Source: CAWHHZ01 sp963829355
GTDB lineage: Bacteria > Acidobacteriota > Thermoanaerobaculia > Gp7-AA8 > JAHWKK01
Assembly: GCA_963829355.1 (NCBI GenBank)
Contig: CAWHHZ010000020.1
Location: 6,638-70,637, forward strand
Reading direction: 5' to 3'
Length of the DNA stretch: 64,000 nucleotides
The notes beneath the pieces are model-generated. The model saw only the letters and a program-made list of their open reading frames with translations, did no database searches and was not told where the DNA came from. This document shows positions 18,560-27,923 of this stretch, piece by piece (position 1 is the first letter of the stretch; each line of letters starts with the position of its first letter). Both the position numbers and the translations under genes were made by a program.

Positions 18560-19597
18560 ATGATTGCCGAAATCAGCGCCGCAGAGCGACCGACCAGCGT
18601 TCCACGATTCGTGGCGCCAATCGAGCCGGAGCTTTATGAACATCTGATGCAGCTCGTCTCAGACGGTGTCTATGTCGTTGATCGGGATCGAAAAGTTCTT
18701 CTTTGGAACGCCAGAGCCGAAGAAATGACTGGTCGAAGCGCACAGGACGTGATCGGAAACCATTGCGCGGATCGCGTCCTGAAGCATTGCGACAGCTCCG
18801 GAGAGATCTTGTGCGGCAAGAAGTGCCCAATGGCAGCAACGATGCGAGATGGAAAGCCACGGTCGATCGAGGCTTATTTTCTTCACAAGGAGGGACGGCG
18901 GGTTCCTGTCGAAGTTCGCTCGAGCCCGATTCGCGACGAGTTCGGGGCGATCATCGGTTGCGCTGAGCTTTTCACGGATCTGTCGGACCGGAACGCTCTT
19001 CTGGAACGGCTCGACACGGCACACGACCACGCGCGTACTGATCCGTTGACCGGTATCGCAAACCGGCGCTATCTCGACGAGCTGCTGAGCTCGATCGGGG
19101 GAAGACGAAACGACTCCGACGTCGGCTTCATCTTTGTCGACATCGATCACTTCAAGCGGATCAACGATACCTGGGGGCACGACGTCGGAGATCGGGTGCT
19201 GGTCCAGGTTGCCCGGACCATCAGGGACGTCGTTCGCTCCTTCGATACCGTCGGCCGGTGGGGAGGTGAAGAGCTCGTGGTCATCGCGCCGGATACGAAG
19301 CTCACCGAAGCGGTGGCACTTGCCGAACGAATCCGCGCCGTCGTGGGACAGATCGAAGTCGACGTTGCAAACGAGATGGTCCGCCCGACCGTGTCGATCG
19401 GGGTTACCACACTCCGGAATCACGAATGTGCTGACGACGCCATGGGTCGGGCGGACCAGCTCATGTACGAAAGCAAGCGGAATGGCCGGAACCGGGTCAC
19501 CGCCGGATCGCCGTATCCGGATCCAATGAACTCATGGGACCGCACGAATTGCAGCGCCTCGCGCAACGAGCACGCGCGATCGTTCGCCGCGGTGTAA
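18560..19597 (+). CDS. PAS-GGDEF diguanylate cyclase
   Basis: 345 residues. A PAS sensor domain (about 25-145) contains the cysteine-rich insert HCADRVLKHC...LCGKKCP, as in a known PAS subgroup whose ligand is unclear. A GGDEF domain follows (about 155-315) with DPLTGIANRR, the metal-binding DIDHFKRIND and the active site GGEEL. An inhibitory I-site RSFD lies five residues before GGEEL, so product feedback by cyclic di-GMP is expected. No membrane segment is seen, so the protein is cytosolic. GGGAGA six bases before the ATG at 18560 supports the start. It is divergent from the giant adhesin, and cyclic di-GMP commonly governs adhesin output, so a functional link is plausible but unproven. Confidence 0.92.
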   Translation: MIAEISAAERPTSVPRFVAPIEPELYEHLMQLVSDGVYVVDRDRKVLLWNARAEEMTGRSAQDVIGNHCADRVLKHCDSSGEILCGKKCPMAATMRDGKPRSIEAYFLHKEGRRVPVEVRSSPIRDEFGAIIGCAELFTDLSDRNALLERLDTAHDHARTDPLTGIANRRYLDELLSSIGGRRNDSDVGFIFVDIDHFKRINDTWGHDVGDRVLVQVARTIRDVVRSFDTVGRWGGEELVVIAPDTKLTEAVALAERIRAVVGQIEVDVANEMVRPTVSIGVTTLRNHECADDAMGRADQLMYESKRNGRNRVTAGSPYPDPMNSWDRTNCSASRNEHARSFAAV

Positions 19598-19601
19598 CGG
19601 T

Positions 19602-19650
19602 GGGGGTCGGGCTTCCAGGCCCGACTCGCGGGGGGCTCCGGCCCCCAGCA
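19602..19650. repeat. palindromic repeat, family A
   Basis: Third copy of the double hairpin (GTCGGG/CCCGAC, then GGGGGC/GCCCCC), a few bases after the cyclase stop codon. The rest of the gap up to 19878 shows no gene. Confidence 0.75.
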
Positions 19651-19878
19651 GGAAAAGCCTCCGATTGTCTACTGTGCGTCGCCGGATCGCGGCGCATCTG
19701 CTGTGTTGCGCTCGATCCGGCTCCTCCACCTTCCACTCTCCCGCGTCGCGGGATCGCTCGACTATACGGATCTCCAGTCAAATACGTCGTCTCGATCATC
19801 ACGCTCAGCGAAGACACCAGGGGTGTCGAGAGCACCGCCGATCGAAGACTGACACTCGAGAGGCTCGCGCAGCCACAG

Positions 19879-20916
19879 TCACAGCGTGATCCGGCGTATC
19901 CTCACGCCTGCGGAGTCAGACTGAACGATCGTGAAGTCGATGATACCGATCGTCTTCCCCTCTGCCGACTCGGCGCGCACTCGCCATCTGCCGGGGGCGG
20001 CATTGGCTTTTGAAGAATATCCTCGATACCCGTCGGCCCGGCCACTTCGAATCGTGAAGGGAATCACGTCCGAGGTGACCCATTTGCCGGTGACTTCATC
20101 TCGTTTCTGCCAACGGTGCCGGACCGTGGTCTCGAGTCCACGCGGAATGAAGATCGATGAGAAGCAGAAGACCGGCTCCGAGCCCCGCCGGTGGAACACG
20201 GGTGAAGAGCGAAGCCAGAACCGTCGGTGACGGGACGGCTCGATCTGCGCGGTGTAGTGGCCGGCGCGTTTCTCGACATGATGCGCGATGAAAAGCTCCT
20301 TTTTCACCAGCGGGACGGGAGGAAGGATGTTGGCGACGTGGAGAAGCAGGAGTAGTGCACCGACCGCGAAGGATGGAAGGACCGATGCCTTCTTCTTCGA
20401 CAGAAGCCACAGGACGAGTGTCGCGCTGAGCGCGACGCCGGTGCTCACATAGAACCACGTCGACTGCATGCTGCGGAAAGCATGGGGGAGTGCGAAGTTG
20501 AAGAACATGATTCCGCAGGTCGTAAACAGCGTCCAGGAGAGCGTGAGTCGGGAGTAACGGTGTTCGACAAACTCGTTCCCGATCAGAAGGCCGGTCAGCC
20601 CCAGCACGAGTATGAACCCACCAATCTCACTGGAACTGAGAAAATAGAAGATTACGAGAGCACTGAAGATCCCTCCGAAGAAAAACTGGAGCGCGACGTT
20701 CTGATAGTCCTTCCATCGGTGCTCGATCTCACGACCGATAACGAAGAGGATGGTCGCGGCGATCAGGTAGTAAATCGTAAGGACGACGAAATCGATCGGG
20801 ACGATCCGGCGGCCCAGGGTGAAGGCGTCGAAGACGAATCCACCGAAAAACGATATTGCGGGAAGTGTCCGCGCAAGACGGGGATACCGCTGGCTGAGTT
20901 CGTCAAGGTTCAGCAT
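19879..20916 (-). CDS. DUF2914 membrane protein, copy 1
   Basis: 345 residues. About seven hydrophobic helices fill residues 15-215. A soluble C-terminal DUF2914 domain (about 225-345) contains HRWQKRDEVTGKW and ends GIIDFTIVQSD. DUF2914 is of unknown function and predicted extracytoplasmic. A second copy of equal length with no indels lies at 54999-56036, also on the minus strand and about 95 percent identical by eye. Most differences are conservative or silent, so both copies seem to be under selection. Similarity continues a little beyond both ends of the gene, which marks a segmental duplication of roughly 1.08 kb. Confidence 0.85.
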   Translation of the reverse strand: MLNLDELSQRYPRLARTLPAISFFGGFVFDAFTLGRRIVPIDFVVLTIYYLIAATILFVIGREIEHRWKDYQNVALQFFFGGIFSALVIFYFLSSSEIGGFILVLGLTGLLIGNEFVEHRYSRLTLSWTLFTTCGIMFFNFALPHAFRSMQSTWFYVSTGVALSATLVLWLLSKKKASVLPSFAVGALLLLLHVANILPPVPLVKKELFIAHHVEKRAGHYTAQIEPSRHRRFWLRSSPVFHRRGSEPVFCFSSIFIPRGLETTVRHRWQKRDEVTGKWVTSDVIPFTIRSGRADGYRGYSSKANAAPGRWRVRAESAEGKTIGIIDFTIVQSDSAGVRIRRITL

Positions 20917-20964
20917 TCAAGCCCCCGATTGTAACCGGGGAGCCGGCCCGAGCCACGGACGTTC

Positions 20965-21185
20965 GAACCAGCACACCGGAGGAGTGCCGGATTTCCCTTT
21001 TCCGTCGGGAACCATCACTTCACGGTGGAAACGCGTCAATGTCTCGAGATGGTCGTGAGCAAGCAAGAACAGCACACCGGAGGTGTGCCAGAAGGTAGAG
21101 TGGTAGCGCCGGAGGTGCAACCACCGGTTCAGGTCCCCCGCCCGACCACGCAGCACCCCGGCAGGGGTGCCGGACCTCGGACGCC
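20965..21185. repeat. palindromic repeat, family B
   Basis: Three hairpins in a row: CACACCGGAGGTGTG, then GGTGGTAGCGCC...GGCGCAACCACC (here slightly altered), then CACCCCGGCAGGGGTG. A short extra copy of the first hairpin lies near 20969-20990. This is the westernmost member of a family that is frequent between 33 and 57 kb. Confidence 0.8.
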
Positions 21186-21195
21186 ACCACAAAAC

Positions 21196-21258
21196 CGCTT
21201 GCGGGCTGACGCATCGCAGATTGCCGAGTATCTGAGCATCTCTCGATCTGCCGTCCTC
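21196..21258 (+). pseudogene. REP-associated transposase C-terminal remnant
   Basis: A short stretch (CTGACGCATCG, then GAGTATCTGAGCATCTCT) matches, with scattered differences, the helix-turn-helix part of the larger remnant at 49135-49441. It is too short and mutated to be translated. It follows a family B repeat. The rest of the gap up to 21509 holds nothing I recognise. Confidence 0.5.
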
Positions 21259-21509
21259 CCGATGGGGTCGTGCGCTGTCCGCTCACCGTCGATCGTTGGC
21301 GCTCTTTCGGTCGCCCGGGTATCCTCGGCCGAGTGGATCTTCGCTTTTCTGTGGGGTCTACGAGGAGTAGATTATTTACCGTAAATGGGTACTGATTTCC
21401 AGGATCAGTGGAATCTATCGAAACCAAAGACCTACCCCCACAGCCGAATGCCCCCACAGCCGAACCGAGCTGAAATGTGACGCATTTGCGCTTCCGTTTA
21501 CGTCATCAA

Positions 21510-21911
21510 ATGTGCAAGACCATCAAGCAGCGCGTGAAGTTCAAGGCCTCGCCGGCCACAATCTATGATCTCCTCGCCGACTCGGAGAAGCATTCCGCCG
21601 TGACCGGAAGAAACGCGATCATCAGCAATGAGATCGGTGGGCGGTTCTCGACGAGCGACGATGAGGTCACTGGCATCAACGTCGATCTCGTTCCGGCCAA
21701 ACGTATCGTTCAGGCCTGGCGTCACCGCCGGTTCCCTGAAGGCGTGTTCTCGATGGCGGCGGTCACACTGACACCGACGGCAGGCGGGACCCAGCTCATC
21801 CTGACGCATCGCGGTGTTCCGAAAGAGCTGATTCCTGAGACCGAGCAGGCGTGGCGCGATCAGTACTGGTCGAGGATCAAAGCCTGGATCGCTGACGAAG
21901 AGCGAAGCTGA
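21510..21911 (+). CDS. SRPBCC (AHSA1-like) domain protein
   Basis: 133 residues covering one START/Bet v1-like SRPBCC fold. N-terminal strand KTIKQRVKFKASPATIYDLL, central VPAKRIVQAWRHRRFPEG, and a long C-terminal helix W-x-I-K-A-W. Family members bind hydrophobic ligands in a deep cavity or act as Hsp90-ATPase-activator-like domains; no ligand can be assigned. The ATG at 21510 is chosen because the conserved domain begins at once; a GTG 11 codons upstream is possible. It is convergent with the collagen-like gene. Confidence 0.82.
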   Translation: MCKTIKQRVKFKASPATIYDLLADSEKHSAVTGRNAIISNEIGGRFSTSDDEVTGINVDLVPAKRIVQAWRHRRFPEGVFSMAAVTLTPTAGGTQLILTHRGVPKELIPETEQAWRDQYWSRIKAWIADEERS

Positions 21912-21985
21912 GCGAGAGGTCGCCGCAGTGCGCGGTTCCGGAACGTCACCCCGGGCCACGCGGACTCATCAGCCGCGTATGACAA

Positions 21986-22013
21986 CCCCGTTGCGGAGCG
22001 GGAAGAAACGGGG
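21986..22013. terminator. possible bidirectional hairpin between convergent genes
   Basis: CCCCGTT (21986-21992) pairs with AACGGGG (22007-22013) across a 14-base loop, in the gap between two converging genes. There is no T-run, so the call is weak. Confidence 0.3.
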
Positions 22014-22017
22014 TGCC

Positions 22018-23490
22018 TTATGGGCTCTCGATTATGATCGTGAGCGGCGCGGGCGGCAGCGGAACTTCGGTTGCCTCGAACCACGTTCCCGAGGGCGACG
22101 TAACGAAGCATCCGCTGACTTGAGCACTGAATACGGATTGGATCGTGACCGCAGCTGCAGGACCGTCACCGATGTAGAGGTGTGGCTCGCCGTCGGCGGG
22201 GTAGCCCACAACCGCAGCGCGACGCGGTTCTCCTCCCGGGACGGCATAGTAGGGAGGGAGGTAGGGGGTGCCGGTACAGTCGTTCGACTCGAAGTACAGG
22301 GAGTCGAACGATCTCCAGACCCATTCCCCGTCGTTGTCCGGGCCGAACTGAAGCGGCAACCGTGTGCCGGCGATCTCGACGAACGCAATTCCAGTGTTCA
22401 TCGAGGTCGGCATCGCTGGATGGCTGTTCGACGCAGCGTCAACGAGGCGGAACCACGATGGACCCGCCGGACCCTGGACACCGTCCATTCCCGGAGATCC
22501 TTGCGGTCCCGTCAGTCCCTGTGGTCCTGGGGGGCCTTGCGCGCCATCGGCTCCCGTTGGCCCTTGCGGTCCCTGCAATCCCTTCGGTCCCGCGGGTCCC
22601 TGCGGGCCGGCTGGCCCCGCAGGGCCCTGGGCTCCTTCGAAGCCTCGCGGCCCGCGCGCCCCTTCGGGCCCCTGTGGTCCGGTAGGTCCCTGCGGCCCTT
22701 CCGGGCCGATCAGCGATGAGGTCGGGAATGTCATCTCGAAGACACTCGAATCGTGGCTTTCGTTCGTGATGAGCGAGCCGATTCCGACGAGGCGTCCCTC
22801 CCCCTCACGTACCGTGAGCTCGACGACGGCTCTGTCGATCGTCAGACCGGGAAGCAGGGCGCCGACCGCCTCGAGCCGCTGCTCGAATCCCTGCACGAAG
22901 ATCGGCCACGTCCCGAGAACGACGTCATCGAGCGTGCGGATCGTCAGGTCGGCCGCAACGGCCGATCCGGTCGTCTCGACGAGGAAGATGTTATAGCGGA
23001 AGTCAGCGTTCTGCCGGACGCCCTGGATGGTCGCCTCCTCGCCCTCGCGGAGCCCGAGGGAAGCAGGGATTCCTGAGATGGCGACGCCGTGCGTTGCCGC
23101 CTCGGGGCTCCCGGAGGTGCGCTGAAACACACGTGCGGTAACGAGAAGCCGGTCCGCCGAACTGACGCGCGCGGCCCCAACTGCCGCGGTCACGCCGAAC
23201 AGCTCCTCTGCGAAGTTTTCATAGACGCGGGTCCCGTGCGCGGGAATCGACTCGTGCACGATCGGGGCGAGTGCATGCCCCTTTCCCTGTTCCAGAAACT
23301 GAATCGCGACCGCGGCGGTCTCGCTGCCTGGATTCGTGATCCAGAGCGTCGAATAGAACTGCGAGCCACCGAGCCCGCCCGTACGTCCGGTCGCTGGAAC
23401 GATCACGTCCGTTGCGGCGAAGGCGCCGGAAAGTGTCGATGCGCAGAGGAGGCTGAGGGCAGTCAGGGCTGTGGCCAAAAGAGATTTCAT
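22018..23490 (-). CDS. secreted collagen-like repeat protein
   Basis: 490 residues. A signal peptide (about 1-25) precedes a beta-rich domain (about 30-255, starting VPATGRTGGLGGSQFYS) related to the last domain of the CHRD protein. Next come about 28 uninterrupted Gly-X-Y triplets (about 260-345, rich in GPQ, GPA and GPE) and a C-terminal head of about 145 residues with two cysteines that could bridge (NDCTGT and SGCFV). Gly-X-Y tracts of this length can form a trimeric collagen helix, so a rod with globular ends on the cell surface or outside the cell is likely. GGAG six bases before the ATG at 23490 supports the start. Confidence 0.87.
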   Translation of the reverse strand: MKSLLATALTALSLLCASTLSGAFAATDVIVPATGRTGGLGGSQFYSTLWITNPGSETAAVAIQFLEQGKGHALAPIVHESIPAHGTRVYENFAEELFGVTAAVGAARVSSADRLLVTARVFQRTSGSPEAATHGVAISGIPASLGLREGEEATIQGVRQNADFRYNIFLVETTGSAVAADLTIRTLDDVVLGTWPIFVQGFEQRLEAVGALLPGLTIDRAVVELTVREGEGRLVGIGSLITNESHDSSVFEMTFPTSSLIGPEGPQGPTGPQGPEGARGPRGFEGAQGPAGPAGPQGPAGPKGLQGPQGPTGADGAQGPPGPQGLTGPQGSPGMDGVQGPAGPSWFRLVDAASNSHPAMPTSMNTGIAFVEIAGTRLPLQFGPDNDGEWVWRSFDSLYFESNDCTGTPYLPPYYAVPGGEPRRAAVVGYPADGEPHLYIGDGPAAAVTIQSVFSAQVSGCFVTSPSGTWFEATEVPLPPAPLTIIIESP

Positions 23491-23747
23491 GCGTCGCTCC
23501 GAGTATTTACCGAATTTGAGGGAGTGACTATAGAAGATGCCGGAGAGCGGAAGCAAACTCCCAAACGCTCCTCACGACCTCGAGCTAGGTCGGCTCTGAC
23601 CGCATTTACCCGCGGTTACCCGCCAGACGAGTTCGGTGCGCTGATATCGAGTGAGAAGTCTGAGGATCATGCTCTCCGCTCCTGTGAGACGGTCGTCGGA
23701 AGATCGTACCGCAGAGGCGCCGTGATTCAGTCGTGCGGTCTCGCGCT

Positions 23748-23767
23748 CATATGATCCAGATCATATG
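23748..23767. promoter_or_regulatory. FNR/CRP-type operator upstream of the respiratory operon
   Basis: A perfect 20-base palindrome whose core ATGAT-N4-ATCAT matches the FNR half-site TTGAT-N4-ATCAA at all but the outermost base of each side. A TATGAT (23806-23811) could be the -10 box. That places the operator centre about 60 bases before the inferred start of transcription, the usual class I activator position. The operon's first ATG is at 23859. Confidence 0.65.
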
Positions 23768-23858
23768 AAAGCGGCATCCGTCCTTTTGCTCCGCTACCCG
23801 GCATGTATGATGAACAGACAGCTCGATCGGGCTTCTACGCGTCTTCGAGAGAGAAAAC

Positions 23859-24956
23859 ATGCCTTCTTCTTTACACAGAGTCGGTCGTGAACGGTGGATT
23901 GCTGCAGCGTGGGGCCTTGCATTTACCATTGTTCTCGCAGTCCTGATCGTCGTCGGCTCGCGTAATCTGCAGAATTTCGATGCGGCGCTCGTCGGCTACA
24001 CGTTCTCGGTTCTGTTCGCGACCTTCGCGATCGTTTATCGCTACGCGATGTGGCTTCAGAAGCCTCCGACGGCCCTCTACTGGCGTCGCGGGTGGCAGAT
24101 GTTCTTCAAGCGGGGCTACCTGATCCGCAATGTCAGGCTCTGGTTTCAGCGGGTCACCGCGGATTTCGCGCTCAACCGGTTCATCTTCCGGCGACGGTCG
24201 AGCCGCGGACTCGCTCACTTCTTCATCATGTGGGGATGCATCCTCGGTTTCGCGATCACGTTTCCGCTCGTGTTCGGCTGGGTGCACTTCGAAACCGTCC
24301 CGGGAGATCTCGAGTCCTACAGGACCTTTCTATTCGGGTTCCCGACTACGTCCTTTGTGATCCACTCGATCGTGGCGTTCGCTATTTTCCACGGTCTGGT
24401 CTGGTCCAGTTTCATGGTGATTGCCGGAGTCATGCTCGCCATGCGGAGACGGATGCGCGACCACGGTGCCGCGGCAGTGCAGAAGTTCGGCGAGGATTTC
24501 CTGCCGCTCTTTCTCCTCTTCGCAATCAGCATCACGGGGCTGATGCTGACGGCCAGCTACACCTGGATGAAGGGATACGGCTACGAGTTCCTCTCTCTTC
24601 TGCACGCCATCATCGTCATCTTCACGCTACTCTATCTTCCGTTCGGAAAGTTCTTCCACATCTTCCAGCGTCCCGCCCAGCTCGGCGTGAGCTTCTACAA
24701 GGACGTGGCGGCACAGGAGGCGATGGCAACATGCGCCCGATGCTCATCCGCATATGCCCCACTCCAGCAGATCAACGATCTGATCGAAGTCGAGCGGAAG
24801 CTCGGCTACAACTATGAGACGACCGTCCCGGGAGTCGACCATTACCAGCGGATCTGCCCCGCGTGCCGCCGGACCATGCTCGGCGTCGCGCAGGGCGAGC
24901 TGTGGGCCGGACCCGCTTCTGCCCGACCCATCCCGTCGGCGAGAGGAATCGATTAA
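23859..24956 (+). CDS. NarI/DsrM-like cytochrome b membrane subunit
   Basis: 365 residues with about six transmembrane helices and several histidines at helix ends (for example SSRGLAHFF, VIHSIVAFAIFHG, LSLLHAIIV) that could ligate two b haems. The soluble C-terminus has two C-x2-C pairs (ATCARCSS and RICPACRR), suggesting a bound metal. The arrangement resembles the quinol-oxidising gamma subunits of nitrate reductase and related complexes, so it should carry electrons between the quinone pool and the following subunits. It is the first gene of a tight six-gene operon. Its stop codon touches the next ATG. GAGAG precedes the start. An FNR-type site lies about 100 bases upstream. Confidence 0.8.
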   Translation: MPSSLHRVGRERWIAAAWGLAFTIVLAVLIVVGSRNLQNFDAALVGYTFSVLFATFAIVYRYAMWLQKPPTALYWRRGWQMFFKRGYLIRNVRLWFQRVTADFALNRFIFRRRSSRGLAHFFIMWGCILGFAITFPLVFGWVHFETVPGDLESYRTFLFGFPTTSFVIHSIVAFAIFHGLVWSSFMVIAGVMLAMRRRMRDHGAAAVQKFGEDFLPLFLLFAISITGLMLTASYTWMKGYGYEFLSLLHAIIVIFTLLYLPFGKFFHIFQRPAQLGVSFYKDVAAQEAMATCARCSSAYAPLQQINDLIEVERKLGYNYETTVPGVDHYQRICPACRRTMLGVAQGELWAGPASARPIPSARGID

Positions 24957-27272
24957 ATGGCGAAGTTACCAGGAGAACAGGACGCAATTGCTGATGTCTG
25001 GGGCCCTCACCTCAACAGGATGGAGGGGTCGCGTCTCGATCCGGGTGTCGAGCCCGACAGGACCGTCTCGACGCACTGCTGCTTCTGCGGACAGCAATGC
25101 GGGATCAATCTGAAGGTCAAGGACAACACGGTCATCGGCTTCGAGCCCCGCTACGACTTTCCATTCAACCGCGGAATGCTCTGCCCCAAGGGGGTGAAGC
25201 GCTACCTGCAGGGCGCTCATCCAGACCGTCTCGTCACGGCGCTGCGTCGCAATCCGGAGGCCGAGGGCGGTTTCTCGGCAATGCCGTACGACGAGGCAAT
25301 CTCGAAGGTCGCCTCGGAGATCGAGCGCATCCAGTCGCAATACGGTCCCGATGCGTTTGGAGTCATGAGCGGCGCGAGTCTCACTACCGAGAAGAGCTAT
25401 CTGATGGGCAAGTTCGCGCGGGTCTGTCTCAAGACGCGCTACATCGACTACAACGGCCGGCTCTGCATGGTGAGCGCCGGCGCGGCCAACAAGAAAGCCT
25501 TTGGAATCGACCGCGGCGCCAACCCCTGGAGTGACATTCTCGGAGCAGAAGTCATCATCATCGCCGGCTCGAATACCGCGGAGTGCTCCCCGATCACCAC
25601 AGACTACGTCTGGCAGGCACGGGAGCGCGGCGGAAAGGTGATCGTCGTCGATCCTCGAATCACGCCGATCGCGAGAACAGCGGATCTCTTCCTGCCGGTC
25701 AAGCCCGGGCGCGATGCTGCTCTGTTCAACGGCATTCTGAATCTGATGATCGAGAACGACTGGCTCGATCATGAGTTCATCCGGACCAACACGGTCGGAT
25801 TCGAAGCCGTCGCGGAGCACGTACGGCAATGGAATCCGAAGCGAACGGCGGAGGTCACCGGCATCGCCGAGAGCAGAATCCGCGAGGCGGCCGAGCTCTG
25901 GGGAACGGCAAAGACCAGCTTCCTGATGCACGCCCGCGGGATCGAGCATCACTCCCACGGTGTGGAGAACGTCCTGAGCACCATCAACATCGTTCTGGCG
26001 TCGGGTCGTATCGGACGGGAGAATTGCGGTTACGCCACGGTCGTTGGCCAGGGCAATGGCCAGGGCGGCCGCGAGCACGGCCAGAAGGCCGAGCAGTTGC
26101 CCGGCTGGCGCGACATCGAGAACGAGGAGCATCGCAACTACATCGCCGGCGTGTGGGATGTGGAGCCCGACTCACTCCCGAGAGCCGGGGTCGACGCCTA
26201 CGAGATGATCCGGAAGATCGATGCGGGTGAGATCAAGGGGTTGCTGTCGATCTGCTTCAACCAGAAGATCTCACTGCCGGACAACAACTTCGTCGCCAGA
26301 GCGCTCGACAAGCTCGAGTTTTTCGTCGTGATCGACTTCTTCCTGAGCGAGACGGCACACCATGCGGACATCGTGCTTCCGGGCTCGCTCCACGAGGAGG
26401 ACGAGGGAGTCGTTGCCCAGGTCGAGGGACGGGTCATCAAGATCAACAAGGCGGTCGATCCCCCCGGAGACGCGACGCAGGACTGGCGCATCATTCAGGA
26501 CATCGCGAAGGCACTCGGCCGGACGCACGGCATGACCTTCCAGAATCCACGGGAGATGTTCGAGGAGCTTCGCATCGCGTCGAAGGGTGGCGTGGCGGAC
26601 TACTACGGCATCACGTGGGAGAAGATCGAGGCGCAGAACGGCGTCTTCTGGCCCTGTCCATCGGAGGACCATCCCGGAACGCCGCGACTGTTCGAGCCTG
26701 GTTCATGGAATGTCGTGGCGGACGGTGCCGGTCCCTTTTACTTTCCGGACGGCAAGGCGCGTTTCGTGGTTCCCGAGTACCGGCCTCCCGCCGAGGACGT
26801 CGATGATGAGTATCCGGTGATTCTCACGACGGGTCGTGTGATCAGCCAGTTCCTTTCCGGCACCCAGACACGCCGGATCGGCCCGCTGGTCGACCAGTAT
26901 CCGGAGCCCCGCATGGAGATTCACCCGCGTCTCGCAGACAAGTACTCGATTCGCGACGGTGAGTGGGTCGAAATCGCCTCACGACGAGGCGCGATGAAGT
27001 TGCGGGCGCAGGTCGTCACGACGATTCGCCCCGACACGGTTTTCATCCCTTACCACTGGGCCGGCCGCAAGTCGGCCAACCAGTTGACGATCTCCGCGCA
27101 GGATCCGGTCTCGAAGATTCCGGAGTTCAAGGTATGTGCGGTCCGCATCCGTCCGATCGATCCTCCCTCCGACGCGTCGATGCGCGGGGCGGAAGGACCC
27201 GGCTCATCCGGCTCATTCAGTTCGAGCCCCGAGAGCGACGATCCCAAAGAACGCATACAGCAAGGAAGGTGA
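24957..27272 (+). CDS. molybdopterin oxidoreductase, nitrate-reductase type
   Basis: 771 residues. The N-terminus binds one [4Fe-4S] cluster through CCFCGQQC and a later GMLCPKG. The likely molybdenum ligand is Cys in NGRLCMVS. GQGNGQGGREHGQ sits where assimilatory (NarB/NasC) and periplasmic (Nap) nitrate reductases have GQPNAMGGRE. No twin-arginine signal is present, so the enzyme is probably cytoplasmic. Nitrate is the best-supported substrate by family, but clades with this variant loop are poorly characterised, and formate-type chemistry cannot be excluded. The C-terminus has a low-complexity Ser/Gly tail. The neighbours supply an iron-sulfur, Rieske and cytochrome b chain, which points to a respiratory rather than an assimilatory function. 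Confidence 0.85.
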   Translation: MAKLPGEQDAIADVWGPHLNRMEGSRLDPGVEPDRTVSTHCCFCGQQCGINLKVKDNTVIGFEPRYDFPFNRGMLCPKGVKRYLQGAHPDRLVTALRRNPEAEGGFSAMPYDEAISKVASEIERIQSQYGPDAFGVMSGASLTTEKSYLMGKFARVCLKTRYIDYNGRLCMVSAGAANKKAFGIDRGANPWSDILGAEVIIIAGSNTAECSPITTDYVWQARERGGKVIVVDPRITPIARTADLFLPVKPGRDAALFNGILNLMIENDWLDHEFIRTNTVGFEAVAEHVRQWNPKRTAEVTGIAESRIREAAELWGTAKTSFLMHARGIEHHSHGVENVLSTINIVLASGRIGRENCGYATVVGQGNGQGGREHGQKAEQLPGWRDIENEEHRNYIAGVWDVEPDSLPRAGVDAYEMIRKIDAGEIKGLLSICFNQKISLPDNNFVARALDKLEFFVVIDFFLSETAHHADIVLPGSLHEEDEGVVAQVEGRVIKINKAVDPPGDATQDWRIIQDIAKALGRTHGMTFQNPREMFEELRIASKGGVADYYGITWEKIEAQNGVFWPCPSEDHPGTPRLFEPGSWNVVADGAGPFYFPDGKARFVVPEYRPPAEDVDDEYPVILTTGRVISQFLSGTQTRRIGPLVDQYPEPRMEIHPRLADKYSIRDGEWVEIASRRGAMKLRAQVVTTIRPDTVFIPYHWAGRKSANQLTISAQDPVSKIPEFKVCAVRIRPIDPPSDASMRGAEGPGSSGSFSSSPESDDPKERIQQGR

Positions 27273-27277
27273 GGGGA

Positions 27278-27916
27278 GTGAGTCGTCTGAATCAGGAGTT
27301 CTTCGTCGATCCCAATCGCTGCATTGGCTGTCAGTCATGCGTGGCTGCATGCAGTGAGTGCGACACTCATCGCGGGCATTCGATGATCCATCTCCAGTAC
27401 GTGGAACGACCGATCTCGGTCCAGACGGTGCCGGTGATCTGCATGCACTGCGACTCGCCCACCTGTGCGGAGGTATGCCCGGCGGATGCAATCAAACGTA
27501 CCGATGACGGCGTGGTGCAGAGCGCGAGCGAACCTCGATGCATCTCGTGCAACAACTGCGTTCTCGCATGTCCCTTCGGCGTTCCGAAGATGCAGGTCGA
27601 GTTCTCGCTGATGATGAAGTGCGACATGTGTTACGACCGCACCTCGGTCGGCAAGAAGCCGATGTGCGCGAGCGTCTGTCCTTCAGGGGCGCTCTATTTC
27701 GGTACTCGTGAAGACCTGGCGGCCATGCGGCCCCAGTCCGAGCCAGTCAACAGCTTCAGGTTTGGCAATCAGACGATCACGACGAAGGTGAACATGATGG
27801 TCCCTGAGAAACAACCCGTCCAGCAGATCGACGTCCTTTCCGCGATGGAGGATGAGCCCGTGGGCCGATCCAGTACGCTGGAGAGCGTATTCGACAACGT
27901 TTTCGAGGACCTCTGA
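27278..27916 (+). CDS. four-cluster ferredoxin-type electron transfer subunit
   Basis: About 212 residues with 16 cysteines in four groups: CIGCQSCVAAC, CMHCDSPTCAEVC, CISCNNCVLAC and CDMC...CASVC. This is the DmsB/NrfC/NarH-like layout holding four [4Fe-4S] clusters. It should relay electrons between the molybdenum subunit and the membrane part. The GTG at 27278 is preferred because an AGG-rich site lies at suitable distance; a GTG at 27269 is also in frame. The C-terminal 50 residues are acidic and lack cysteines. It lies 5 bases after the molybdopterin gene and 7 bases before the Rieske gene. Confidence 0.85.
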   Translation: MSRLNQEFFVDPNRCIGCQSCVAACSECDTHRGHSMIHLQYVERPISVQTVPVICMHCDSPTCAEVCPADAIKRTDDGVVQSASEPRCISCNNCVLACPFGVPKMQVEFSLMMKCDMCYDRTSVGKKPMCASVCPSGALYFGTREDLAAMRPQSEPVNSFRFGNQTITTKVNMMVPEKQPVQQIDVLSAMEDEPVGRSSTLESVFDNVFEDL

Positions 27917-27923
27917 GGCGAGT

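Noticed and set aside
22455..22712. Phage tail-fibre collagen-like gene
   Set aside because: The Gly-X-Y tract follows a signal peptide and a domain shared with the secreted CHRD protein, so a host surface protein is more likely.
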